From Okapia johnstoni (taxonomy: Eukaryota; Chordata; Mammalia; Artiodactyla; Giraffidae): a stretch of DNA of 64,000 nt. The position numbers and the translations under genes were made by a program. Below are positions 55,650-64,000 of the stretch, one piece after another (within the stretch, counting starts at the first letter, position 1; each line of letters begins with the position of its first letter). The stretch is taken from contig CM044326.1 of assembly GCA_024291935.2 (NCBI GenBank), positions 32,487,948-32,551,947 on the forward strand, in the 5' to 3' direction. The notes below the pieces were generated by a model that saw only the letters and a list, made by a program, of their open reading frames with translations, had not been told where the DNA came from and made no database searches.

Positions 55650-57880
55650 TCCTCCTCTGCGCATCCTTGTAGGTCTGGCTCCTTGAGCTCAGCGCCTCGT
55701 TAGAACTATGTCCACTTTTGGGCAAATCAAATCACCCAAAGGTGAGCCTTCGGAGACTGGAGCGGGCCCTTTGCTCCTGGGAAGGAGGCAGAAGGTTCTC
55801 GGGGGCGGGAGCGACACCCCAGTGATACCCACGGGGAGTGCCGGGGGACCAGCTTTCCAGGAGGCTGCACTCCCCGGGTGGGAGGGTAGGGGGTGGGACC
55901 GTGAGTCCAGGACCCTCCCGGGCGCTGGTGCTTGCTGACACACGTGAAGAATTGTGCACGTGGAGCCCCCGTGACCCTCGCCACGGCCACATCGCCCTGT
56001 TTTGGAGATGGTAAGACCCCAGGTGCAGAGCTGGGGTTCACACCCAGGCGCCGTGACAGAGCCCAGCTGTGGCGTCGGCGACCCTGGGAAGCACCACTCA
56101 AGACGCCCTCCTCAGGCCCCCAGGCTCCAGGCCACCCCCCTCCACAGACCTCTCCTGCCCCCGCGCCCAGGAAACCTGGTTCCCTGCTGCCAGATCTGGG
56201 TCTTCAAAATCTGCTCCCCTGGGTTCAGCCCAGGACACACGCCTGGACACGCAGAGCTGAACACACACAACTCGGGAAGTCCCCACCAAAGACTGTGTCC
56301 TGTGGGAATTCCTTCCTGAAGCCAAATTCAAGGTCCCTGGAGCAAGCACCAGCCTCTTGCCCTCAGTCTGGGGCCCAGACAGCAGCTGATCTGGGCCGGG
56401 CTCAGAGGACACAGTGGGGGACGGTGAGCGGTTGGGCAGGGCCGGCTCGGGCTGTAGATCACCCCCGTCCTGTCCTGAGTTCTCAGCTGAGGCTCATCCC
56501 GCCTCGTAAAGATGCCAGCGAGCCCCGGGCCAGCACAGGCAGGCCCACAAATCAGCACCGGGGCGCTGGATTTAGAGCATCACCCCTCTGCCAGGCGGAT
56601 AGCCTCGGCGGACGGCCACCAAGGCCGCAAGAAATATGGCTGCACGTCTCAGCTGCTGGAGAAACGGGAGAGATTTATTCCAAACCAAGGAGGCTGTGTG
56701 CGCTGTCGAGGCGGCTCAGACCAGCCGGTAGCAGCTCTTCCTTCCATGGGAAGGGAAACCAAGGCAGAGGAGGGGGAGCTGCCAGGACCCACATGCGGCA
56801 GGGGTCCAGTTCCGGGGGTGCTCGGGTGACTGGCAGCCCCCACGTCGGGAGTTTTCTTTCAGTGGAGCACCTTGGCTGTCTTCTGAGGACAGCTGAACCA
56901 GTTACTCACTTGGACCATGCTTTCCCAAATGACTGAGAACAGCGGGAGTCAGTACAGGTGGCGAAGGCAGGGCGCGCAGCGGCTGCCCTCCTCTGGGTTG
57001 GGGGTGGGGGCAAATGGCTGCCCCGGAGGTGACTGGGCAGGAATGGCAGGGGGGACATGCAGACCGGGTGGCTGATGGCTGCCTGGGAGTGGGCGGCTGA
57101 CCTCACACTCCCCAAGTGACGACAGCATGCAGGCAGGTATAGGGTGACCTCACCCCGGAGCCGCCCTGTGAGTTCTCAGGGACGTCACTGCCCCTTCTCC
57201 AGCCCCAGGGCCAGGCCGGGCAGCCAGGTCACAGCAGCCATTAGGCAGGCATCATCATGGGCGCTGAGCACGCAGCCCCAAGCCCTCCAGCCGGCAGACG
57301 GCCTCCTGGGTGCCCCTCCCCCACGGGCAGCCACTGGGTTCCCTGGGAGACTAGAGCCTCGCACGGGCGGCGGCCACGTTCGGGACGGACCCAGCCTCAG
57401 ACAGGCCCCAGGGACCCCATCACCGCTCCCAGGTCTCCATGGCTGCGTGGGGGGTAGGGGGGCGGCTGCCTCCCCAGCACAGCCCCTGACCCTGGGAGCT
57501 CCCCCCAACCGGGGAGCCCCAGGACAGGGCCTACGTCGACTGCTCCCCCAACCTGGGCTCTCAGAGATTACAGGCCCCCTTCCCCAGGGCGTCGGAGACT
57601 CCCAGTACCCCGGACCGGGCCCACAGACAGGATGTCGAGTGGGAGGCTGGCGAGGACAGTGTGGCCAACACAGAGTCAGCAGAAAGCCCAGGCTGGGTGG
57701 AGGAGGGCCCAGATTTGCCCCTGGATGGCTGGTGGGCACCCTGGTCCAGACTGGGCCACCCAGGGAGGGCACAGGGACCTCCAGGCAACTGTCGAGGGCC
57801 TTAAACATAACTCTGGCCAAAGGCAAGGGCTCCCAGTGGCCAAAGATGGAGGATTTTAGTAACAAAATTCAGTAGTACTG
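55650..57880. other. unique GC-rich intergenic DNA
   Basis: No gene is supported. A MIR-like trace is possible at about 56000-56050. Long open frames on both strands (for example 57144-57875 plus and 57185-57865 minus) overlap each other and have no recognisable domain. Confidence 0.5.
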
Positions 57881-57884
57881 GGGT

Positions 57885-58235
57885 ATAGCCCAGAGAATAA
57901 AACAAATATCCTCAAGTCCATTCCTACAGACGGAAGTGATGGTGTAAACCGAGGGGGCAGAAGAGCCCGCCCGCTTGTGCAGGACAGTAATTTACGGAAG
58001 CGCCCGTCCTTTCACCCTGGTGTCCTGGGCGGGACCCTGGACCAGAAAAAGGACGTGAGGGGAAATCGGAACCAAGTGTGGACTCCAGTCAGTAATGATG
58101 AGAACCAACCACTGTAGCGTAAGATGTCGACGTGAGAGGAAAAGTGTCGGGTGTGTGGGAAGTCTGCTCTGGCTTTCAAATTTTGCTATAAACCGAAGAT
58201 AACATTTACTTTCAAAGGTGATTCTGAAACAAATG
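57885..58235 (+). mobile_element. L1M-type LINE 3' end
   Basis: 'gtgtcctgggcgggaccctg', 'gaccagaaaaaggacgtgag', 'tgtggactccagtcagtaat', 'gcgtaagatgtcgacg', 'gtgtgggaagtctgctctgg' and 'caaattttgctataaacc' follow in order the 3' UTR of old L1M subfamilies. It is diverged and non-coding. Confidence 0.65.
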
Positions 58236-58410
58236 CAGGACAGCAGGAGGCTAAGGTTGGGTGCAGCTGGGCGGTTGGTACATAATAAACTTCTGCGCTT
58301 GCCTCTGTGGGGGCGTTTCTCATGGCACAGAGATGGGGGCAGGGAAGGTGCCCAGGGCCGGCTACCAGACCCCCTTTGTTTGGAAGGCTGAGCAGAGCAC
58401 TGAAGGTTTT

Positions 58411-58557
58411 CCATCCCCGAGTCAGGACGATCCCCTGGAGGAGGACATGGCACCCCACTCTAGCATTCTCGCCTGGAGAATCCCATGGACAGAGGAGCCT
58501 GGCGGGCTACAGTCCGTGGGGTCACAAAGAGTCGGACACGACTGAGGGACTGAGCAG
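58411..58557 (+). mobile_element. Bov-tA SINE, truncated
   Basis: Starts at 'gagtcaggacgatcccctgg' and runs through GAGAATCCCATGGACAGAGG to AGTCGGACACGACTGAGGGA. The tRNA-like head is missing. Confidence 0.9.
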
Positions 58558-58559
58558 GC

Positions 58560-60225
58560 ACACTCCTGGCCGCCCCAGGTGGAGAGGACTGTGGAGGGGG
58601 TGGCCCTCAGGCCGGGCGGGGGGCCCAAAGGGAGGCCCCCACCCCCACCCCCCCCGCGACTCCAAGTACAGCCCCTGCGGAGGCCCCGCCCTGGGCCCCA
58701 CCTCACCCGGAAGGCCCTCCCCTGAGACCTCCCGATGTCCCTGTGAGCCCACCTGCCCCTGGGCCAGGGCACGCTGGACTCTGGGGATGGGGAGACGCAA
58801 TGCCCCTGGGCCCTTTCCCCATCTGATGGGGAAATATTAATAGTCCCTGGGCCTCAGCGTCCTGAAACACAAGGCCTCCCGGGCCCCCCGCCCCAGGGGC
58901 TCGGTGGGGAGGGGCCTCTCTGAGCTCTTGGCTGACCCTCCCCCCGCAGAACCACAGGAAGCCCGGCTTCTTGGCCAGCCCAGGGAATTCCTTCCCGGCC
59001 CCCTCCCAGCCTCCCAGGTTTCCTGTGTGGAAACGGGTCTGGATCCTGCCTTGGTAAACACAATGTCAGGAGGGAGAGATCACCCTTTCAGCTTCCTGTT
59101 TGCCGGGAGCAGACTCCAGCCCCTGGGGGGTTCCGGGCACCGCCCCCCCGCCCTGAGACAAACCCTCCCCAACCCAGGGCTGCAGGACCCCCTGGGACCA
59201 CACAGCCAGGGACCCCAAGTGAGTGTCGTGCACCCCGGGTGGCCCTGCGCAGCGGGAGGCCAGCCAGGCGCTGGCACTGGGAGGAGGACCCAGGGGGAGG
59301 ACTGACACCCAGTCACGAACGCACAGTTGCACCAACAGAGGCCCCAGACCTCAGGAGAGCACGACGGATGGGCAGGCTGGTGGGTGCTGGGCGGAGACCT
59401 CCTGCTGTTTCCCTAGGGCCCCAAGTCCCCCAGGCCACCACCCTCAGGCCCAATGGGAGCCCCATGGAGGCTGCTGCTGTGACTTCCCCCCCGTTTGCAG
59501 GGGGCCAGGGGCCAGGAGGGGACACGGCCTCACAGCTGGCCTCACTGGGGCCGGAGCCCGGGAGACAGATGGCCCCACGGGCGGAGGAGGGCCCTGCGAT
59601 CTGGGCTCCAGGAGGCCGTCTGCAGGCACCCCACCTCTGACCTTGCCCCACCACCATCCCCGCCACTGCCCCCCGCCCCAGGACCCCTGTGGGTGAGCAT
59701 GGGGGCGCTCAGAGGCGCTCAGGGGCGCTCTCGAAGCTCCGGACTCTTCTCCCAGCCCCTGACCCTGAGCAGGGTCGCTAGGTTCCCTGGTCCAGACGAG
59801 ACCCAGGAAGGAGGAGCCAGGATGCTCCTGGGGGCCCAGTGCTCGGTTCCTGCCCCCACCCACCCTCCCTCCCTGCCTGGCTCCAGCCTGTTCCCAGCCA
59901 CACACTGGGCCCAGTGAACCCCGTGCCCCCGTCACCCGGGCCAGGGCGACCCCCGCCCGGCTCCTCCTCCCCTTGCGGATAGGGCAGGCGGCGCAGGCCT
60001 GGACTCGCGGGGTGAGTCAGGCGGGCACCTCGCCCTGGGGAGCCAGCTGGCGGGGCGCCAGGCCAGCCTCAGGGGCCGTGAGAGACTCCGCCTGGGCGGG
60101 CTCATGCCCCTGGCCCCGAGCGGCCCCCTGCCCCCTCCCTGGGGGGCCCGGTTCCCAGGCTTGGCTGATCCCAGCCTCTACTGGGAACGGCCCTCTTCCC
60201 AGCCCTGCCTCCCCTCCCAGGAGAG
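58560..60225. other. unique GC-rich intergenic DNA
   Basis: No exon or repeat is firmly recognised; 'gatggggaaatattaatagt' near 58827 may be a MIR trace. Confidence 0.5.
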
Positions 60226-60319
60226 GGGACACCTGGGCAACCCCGCCTGCCCTGGGTCTCAGCTTCCCCGGGTGTTGAATGAGCGGGGTGCCCACTGCCT
60301 TCCAGGGGCAGCTGGGTCC

Positions 60320-60410
60320 CGGGAGGCTCCGCCTTCCCATCCATAAAATGGGCGTCTCGTCCTCAGCTGCTCCCTGCCTGTAATGACAGGGCTACAGCTT
60401 TGATGACCAG
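60320..60410 (-). repeat. MIR-like fragment, reverse orientation
   Basis: 'cttcccatccataaaatggg' is the reverse MIR core and is followed by 'ctgcctgtaatgacagggc'. Confidence 0.45.
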
Positions 60411-60414
60411 ATGA

Positions 60415-61880
60415 AAGGCCGCCCAGGCTCCCGGGCTGGCCCCAGGATGGGGGCTCCCCCCTCCAGGAAAGGCTGGCACCGCCCTCCCGAGCCTACCCCG
60501 GACTGTGGGAAGTGGGCTTCACCAGCCCCGAAGGTCACCTGTCCCAGCCTCAGCCGTCTCCACAGAGGCCCCCGCCCAGGAGGGGGTGCTGGGGTGAGGG
60601 GCTGGGGGGTCTCAGTGGGAAGCAGGCTCTGGGCCCCTCAGTGACTGAGGGCGGGGCGGAGGGGAGGAGGGGTTCGTGCAGAAGGAAGGGGCCTATCCAG
60701 CAAGGACCCCACCCCACCCTGAGTCCCCCCATGACCCCCAAATTCAGTGATGGAGAAGCAGCTTGGGAGGTGCCTGCCTGGGTCCCTGCTGGGAACCAGA
60801 CCTGACCCCAGAACAGACACCTGCAGGGCGCAGAGGGGGCTGGGCATCCAGAATCCCCCAAGCTCCCGGCCGACGCGTGGCCAGGGGTCCCAGTGCCATT
60901 GACAGCAGAGAGCGAGGAAGCAGCTTGGGGCAGGGGCTGGGTATGGGCGACCCTGCGGTGGACCAGGGCCACAGGAAGGACCAGGACCGCTTAAGGACAG
61001 GGAGGGGCCTGCAGACTCTGGAGAGCTCGGGCCCCGCTGGACCCTCCTCGGGGAGAGGCCGCGTTCACGGGGCTTGTGCGTCTGTTCAGCTTGTGCCCCG
61101 AGGCCCCCTGGGGCCCAGCCCTGCTCCCGACAAGGGGAGCAGCAGTGAGTCACCCCACCACGCCCCCGGGGGGCCCCCACGACTCCAGGAGACAGGCTGA
61201 GAGCACACAGGACGCCACGGGCAGGGGCTGCACCCGGGACAGCAAGGCTGAGCAGTGGGCCCCACACTCATCGGTTGGTGGGGGGGTCCCAGGCACAGCG
61301 GTTGAGAGAGGCCCGGCGGGCTGGGAGGGGCCTCCAGGTGCCCGCATGGATGCGTGGGGTGGGGGCACCCAGACAGGACGAGCGCGGCCGCCAGGGAGCA
61401 CGCAGGGCTGCTGGGCGGGGCGGCCTGAGCACAGGAGAGGCATGGAGAGGGGAGGGTGAGGGGCTCCTGCTGGCTCAGGGGGTTCTGGACCCTGACCCCG
61501 TGGAGTGTCCGGCGTCTATATTCTGGAAAGGCAGGCGGGGTGCGGAGGCAGAGGGGCAAAGGAAGGAGCTCGGGTGCCCCCAAGGGGGTCTTCCTCACCA
61601 CTTTCAGGGTCCCTAGCTAACACAGCCTCTGGGAAGAGGCCAGGGACCCCCAGAAAGTGCTGTTTCCTGTCGGCCCAGGCCCCACCCCGCCGTGAACTGG
61701 GAGCAGGGACAGAGCAGAAGGGGCTGGAGCCCTGGGCTTGCAGCAGGACCTCCTCCCTGTCAGCACCCCCTCACCTACACAGCTGGCCCCCGCTGTGGGG
61801 TTTGTGGGTGGGGCCCCCCAACAGGCAGCCTCCTTGCCTCGGGACCCTCAGAGGACGGCGCGCCAGGTGGACTCAGCAGC
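60415..61880. other. GC-rich DNA just downstream of KIF26A
   Basis: No further exon is supported. It begins where transcription of KIF26A is expected to end. Confidence 0.5.
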
Positions 61881-61884
61881 CTCA

Positions 61885-62971
61885 TGAACAAGAGACGCAT
61901 CTTTTATTCACAAATAAAAGCTGCAGCAAGCTGTTATCTACACGTTTGTACAAAGGTTCAGACGACCCTAGAAAATCCACAACGGTCAGAAAAAAGATTC
62001 CGTCGTGATGGGAATGTCCCGCTCCTGTTAGCAGACTCATCGCGGTCTGCATTTGGCCTCCCAAGGACCCTTGCCCTGCCCGGGGACCTCCCCGCTGGAA
62101 AGAGCCCGGCCGCAGTGACAGCTTCCATAGAAAACCATAAAAACATAGATCATTTGTCTCCAAGTGCCCACAGCAAATGCCGCATCTGTAGGCAAAATGA
62201 TACAAAAATACGAACCTAAGAGAAGCTTTACGAAGCCCTCATCCCCCAATTTGTGTGTGTGTGTTGGTCTGTTTTGTCTTTTTTGCTTGTGGTTTTGGTA
62301 AGAATTCCTGCCGTGGAAGAAGGCGCCAGCTGCCTTCCGTTCAGCCCTTGGGCACTGCCCTCCTGGCGACCTCAGGACAGAGCAGCTCCCCGGGAGGGAG
62401 AGTCAGCCACCCCCTCCCAGAAGACCCACCAGCTCCAGGCTCGATGAGAGATCAGCAGAGAGAACACAGGGAGGGACTGCAGGCCCCTGAGGCCGGCTCT
62501 GTCGAGAGGAAACAGCTAGGAAGGAAAAGGAACCCTGACCTAAAGCAGAGCCTGGCGAGCCCAGGGCTGCTCTGCCGCATGGAATCGCTTAGCTGTACAC
62601 AAGGCGTGACCCGATCCCACAGCCAGTCCCGCGGCCTTGGGACGGCCACAGGCACCGCCCAGGGGCGCACTGTGCTGGTGTCCCGAGTCCTTAGCACCAA
62701 ACGCAGAAGGAGAGAAACCCAGTCCAAGGTTAAAGGCACTTGCGTCACAGTCCTCCATGTCCTGCACACTCGCTCCTCCGCCCGCGGGCTTGGCCGGCCC
62801 CTCCCGTCCCTCACGCTCCATCGCCTCCAAGACCGCCCACCCCTGCCCCGTCCCGCACGGGACCCTCCACATCCTCATCTCTCCGACCCCTCAGCACATC
62901 CTCGCTCCATCCCACGTCCCACCCTCAAGGCCCTGATGCCTTGTCCTCTCCCCTGGGGCCCGTGCCCAGCC
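61885..62971 (-). other. KIF26A: KIF26A 3' untranslated region
   Basis: On the minus strand this follows the stop codon at 62974-62972 and runs to about 15-25 bases past the poly(A) signal at 61908-61903, so it is roughly 1.1 kb. No other AATAAA was noticed on the minus strand in this stretch. The cleavage point is an estimate. Confidence 0.7.
61903..61908 (-). terminator. KIF26A: poly(A) signal AATAAA of KIF26A
   Basis: TTTATT on the plus strand reads AATAAA on the minus strand, about 1.07 kb after the stop codon. It is followed on the minus strand by a T/G-containing stretch (TCTCTTGTTCATGAGG). Confidence 0.7.
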
Positions 62972-63153
62972 TCATACGTCCACCTCCTGGGGCCCCGGGG
63001 TGGCAGTGGGGGCGGCAGCGCTGATGTCGAAGCACGTGACCATCATGACGTGGGCCTTGCAGAGGTTCACGCACTGCTCCAGGGCGGCCGTGGCGCGCTC
63101 CAGGGCTGCCAGGTACTCGGCCGACTCGGGCTCCAGCCCCGGGTCCACCTCGA
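62972..63153 (-). CDS. KIF26A: KIF26A last coding exon (C-terminus)
   Basis: KIF26A is an atypical kinesin with little or no ATPase activity. It binds microtubules and restrains GDNF-Ret signalling through GRB2 in enteric neurons (family knowledge). This exon supplies 182 coding bases including the TGA stop and encodes 60 residues when joined to the preceding T. It contains [15 protein letters not shown], then [18 protein letters not shown], and ends PGPQEVDV. The KIF26 paralogues share the pattern of a Glu-Tyr-Leu helix followed by Cys-Lys-Ala-His-x-Met-Met-x-Thr-Cys-Phe-Asp-Ile. The acceptor on the minus strand is a pyrimidine-rich tract ending CCCCCACAG, and the phase (1 base carried in) fits the upstream donor. 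I choose KIF26A over KIF26B because of the PGPQEVDV end and the GC-rich setting. A reader should treat the paralogue assignment as likely rather than certain. Confidence 0.9.
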
Positions 63154-63341
63154 CTGTGGGGGCGGGGGGCGGCAGCGGAGAGCCAGTGAGGCCGGGGTCC
63201 CCGCAGGGCCGAGGAGATGCCTCCCCGCCTCCCAGCCAGCGGGTACCCCCGCCAACCCTCTGGGCCCAGGGTAAAGTGGCTGGACCAGGGCGCTAGGCGG
63301 GGCTGGGAGTCCGGGGTCCCCAAGTGGGGCTGGGTACTCAC

Positions 63342-63492
63342 ACTGCTCCAGCCAGCGGCCCGGCTCCAGCATCAACCGGCCCTGGGTCTCGGCCAGCTCC
63401 CCACGCAGCAGCTCCCGCTTCGCCTGCACCTCCCTCAGCCGCTGCAGCCTGCGCTCAGCCAGCCGCAGCCTGGCGCTGACGCACACCGGGCC
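63342..63492 (-). CDS. KIF26A: KIF26A penultimate coding exon (coiled-coil segment)
   Basis: This exon is 151 bases: 50 codons plus one base that continues into the last exon. It encodes [15 protein letters not shown], then a charged helical run ([19 protein letters not shown]) and [10 protein letters not shown]. The Leu/Glu/Arg heptad-like pattern suggests a short coiled coil near the C-terminus. The matching region of KIF26B has the same layout of Arg/Gln-rich helix, then 'Leu-x-Pro-x-x-Trp', supporting family membership. The acceptor GCCCTGGCCCAG is preceded by a C-rich tract, and the donor is a near-perfect GTGAGT. The intron to the next exon is 188 bp. An alternative acceptor a little downstream (GTGCGTCAG) would break the frame with the upstream exon, so it is less likely. 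Confidence 0.9.
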
Positions 63493-63841
63493 CTGGGCCA
63501 GGGCGGGGGGCTGCTCAGGCCTTCTCTCCAGGGCTCCAGCACCCCAGCTTTGACCCGAGCCCCACTCCACCCTCCAGGTCTGGGCAGGCACATGATGGGG
63601 CCTCCGAGGTGAGCAGGGGTTAGGTCCTGCCCCTCCCTCACCGCCCCACTCCCCACCCCCATGGGGCTCAGCCCATGGACCCCAGAGGCCCAGGATGAGC
63701 ACCACGGCTGTGGGAAGGCCCCCACCCAGCACAACTCCAGGGCAAAAGAGAAGTGGCCACGGGATGCCTCCACTCCCCGCCCATGCCCAAGACGACCATC
63801 AGGGGACGCCAGGGGCTCAGGCCCAGCGAGGTCGTTCCTAC

Positions 63842-63862
63842 CTTCTCCAAGCTCTGGGAGGG
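63842..63862 (-). CDS. KIF26A: KIF26A 21-nt in-frame microexon
   Basis: A 21-base exon encoding PSQSLEK lies between a good acceptor (CTCTCGTCCACAG on the minus strand) and donor (GTAGGAACG). Its phase is zero on both sides: the upstream exon ends on a full codon (GAG) and the downstream exon begins on GGC. It can therefore be included or skipped without changing the frame. The introns on either side are 91 bp (upstream) and 349 bp (downstream). It is supported by splice signals and frame only; transcript data are needed to show it is used. Confidence 0.7.
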
Positions 63863-63953
63863 CTGTGGACGAGAGGGGACGGTGAGGTTGGCAGGCTGCC
63901 GGTTGCACCAAGAAGCCCCCCGCCCTCCCAGCGCCGCCCCCTTCCGCCCCCAC

Positions 63954-64000
63954 CTCTGCCAGGCCCTCCCTGGGGGGCAGACGGCGTCGCTGCAGGCGCT
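63954..64000 (-). CDS. KIF26A: KIF26A coding exon, partial (continues past window)
   Basis: The end of an exon whose start lies beyond 64000. Reading on the minus strand, two bases complete a codon from outside the window, then 15 codons encode RLQRRR followed by LPPREGLAE before a GT donor (GTGGGGGCGG). The RLQRRR motif is shared with KIF26B, where it follows an acidic stretch just before the C-terminal helix. This donor is weaker than the others (GTGGGG), but it gives the only frame consistent with the downstream exons. The kinesin motor domain and most of the protein lie outside the window. Confidence 0.85.

Noticed and set aside
57144..57875. Overlapping open frames of about 230-240 codons on both strands
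   Set aside because: Mutually overlapping on opposite strands and without family resemblance; explained by GC content.
63475..63492. Alternative acceptor at GTGCGTCAG for the penultimate KIF26A exon
   Set aside because: It would leave one extra base and break the frame with the phase-zero microexon and would remove residues that align with KIF26B.
1..64000. CRISPR arrays, bacterial operons, phage or other prokaryotic systems
   Set aside because: SINEs, BovB, MIR and spliced KIF26A exons show this is mammalian nuclear DNA; the tandem arrays lack the repeat-spacer pattern.

Overview
The window is ruminant nuclear DNA, most likely from a bovid such as cattle, sheep or goat. It holds a 5'-truncated BovB (RTE-clade) LINE with a YADD reverse-transcriptase motif, a second BovB 3' fragment, and many Bov-tA/BOV-A2 and related tRNA-derived SINEs. 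Their signatures are the 'GGACACGACTGAGTGACTG' tail and the 'GAGCCACCAGG' end of the reverse-oriented copies. Older mammalian repeats (MIR, L2, L1M, MaLR LTR) lie underneath. The sequence is GC-rich and full of minisatellites, which fits a near-telomeric band.

Only one protein-coding gene can be supported. Its 3' end lies on the minus strand at the right edge: four exons (64000-63954, 63862-63842, 63492-63342, 63153-62972) with canonical GT/AG borders and compatible phases, followed by an approximately 1.1 kb 3' UTR ending near the AATAAA at 61908-61903. The encoded C-terminus matches the KIF26 family of atypical kinesins. The ending in PGPQEVDV and the GC-rich setting point to KIF26A rather than KIF26B. 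If so, the remaining ~61.9 kb is the intergenic stretch downstream of KIF26A, which in human is a large gene-poor interval towards C14orf180/TMEM179. I found no other credible gene; the long open frames elsewhere come from GC richness, tandem repeats or retrotransposons.

Layout from the left: 1-7400 is unique GC-rich DNA with a 55-bp tandem repeat (about 1877-2145) and possible regulatory islands. A BovB copy with two reading-frame breaks fills 7405-9490. A decayed L1M relic follows (about 9490-12650); it is interrupted by two SINEs and its 3' part carries a G-rich array. From 12.7 to 16.5 kb there are CpG-rich and AT-rich islands that look like non-coding regulatory elements. From 16.8 to 22.1 kb two CA-rich microsatellites flank sequence that is abnormally rich in A and C and probably reflects poor consensus quality. 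From 22 to 38 kb the DNA is mostly unique, with short tandem duplications and more AT-rich islands. A 1.6 kb CpG-dense minisatellite with higher-order structure occupies 38832-40411. From 40.4 to 62 kb unique DNA is interspersed with SINEs, a TGGA-type array (45400-46135), a second BovB fragment, an L1M 3' end and a C25 tract. KIF26A closes the window.

Nothing indicates an undescribed multi-gene system. The most useful leads are the AT-rich candidate enhancers downstream of KIF26A, a compact heat-shock-element-like site, a TEAD-type palindrome, the higher-order minisatellite, a 21-nt in-frame microexon in KIF26A, and the A/C-biased block that may be an artefact.
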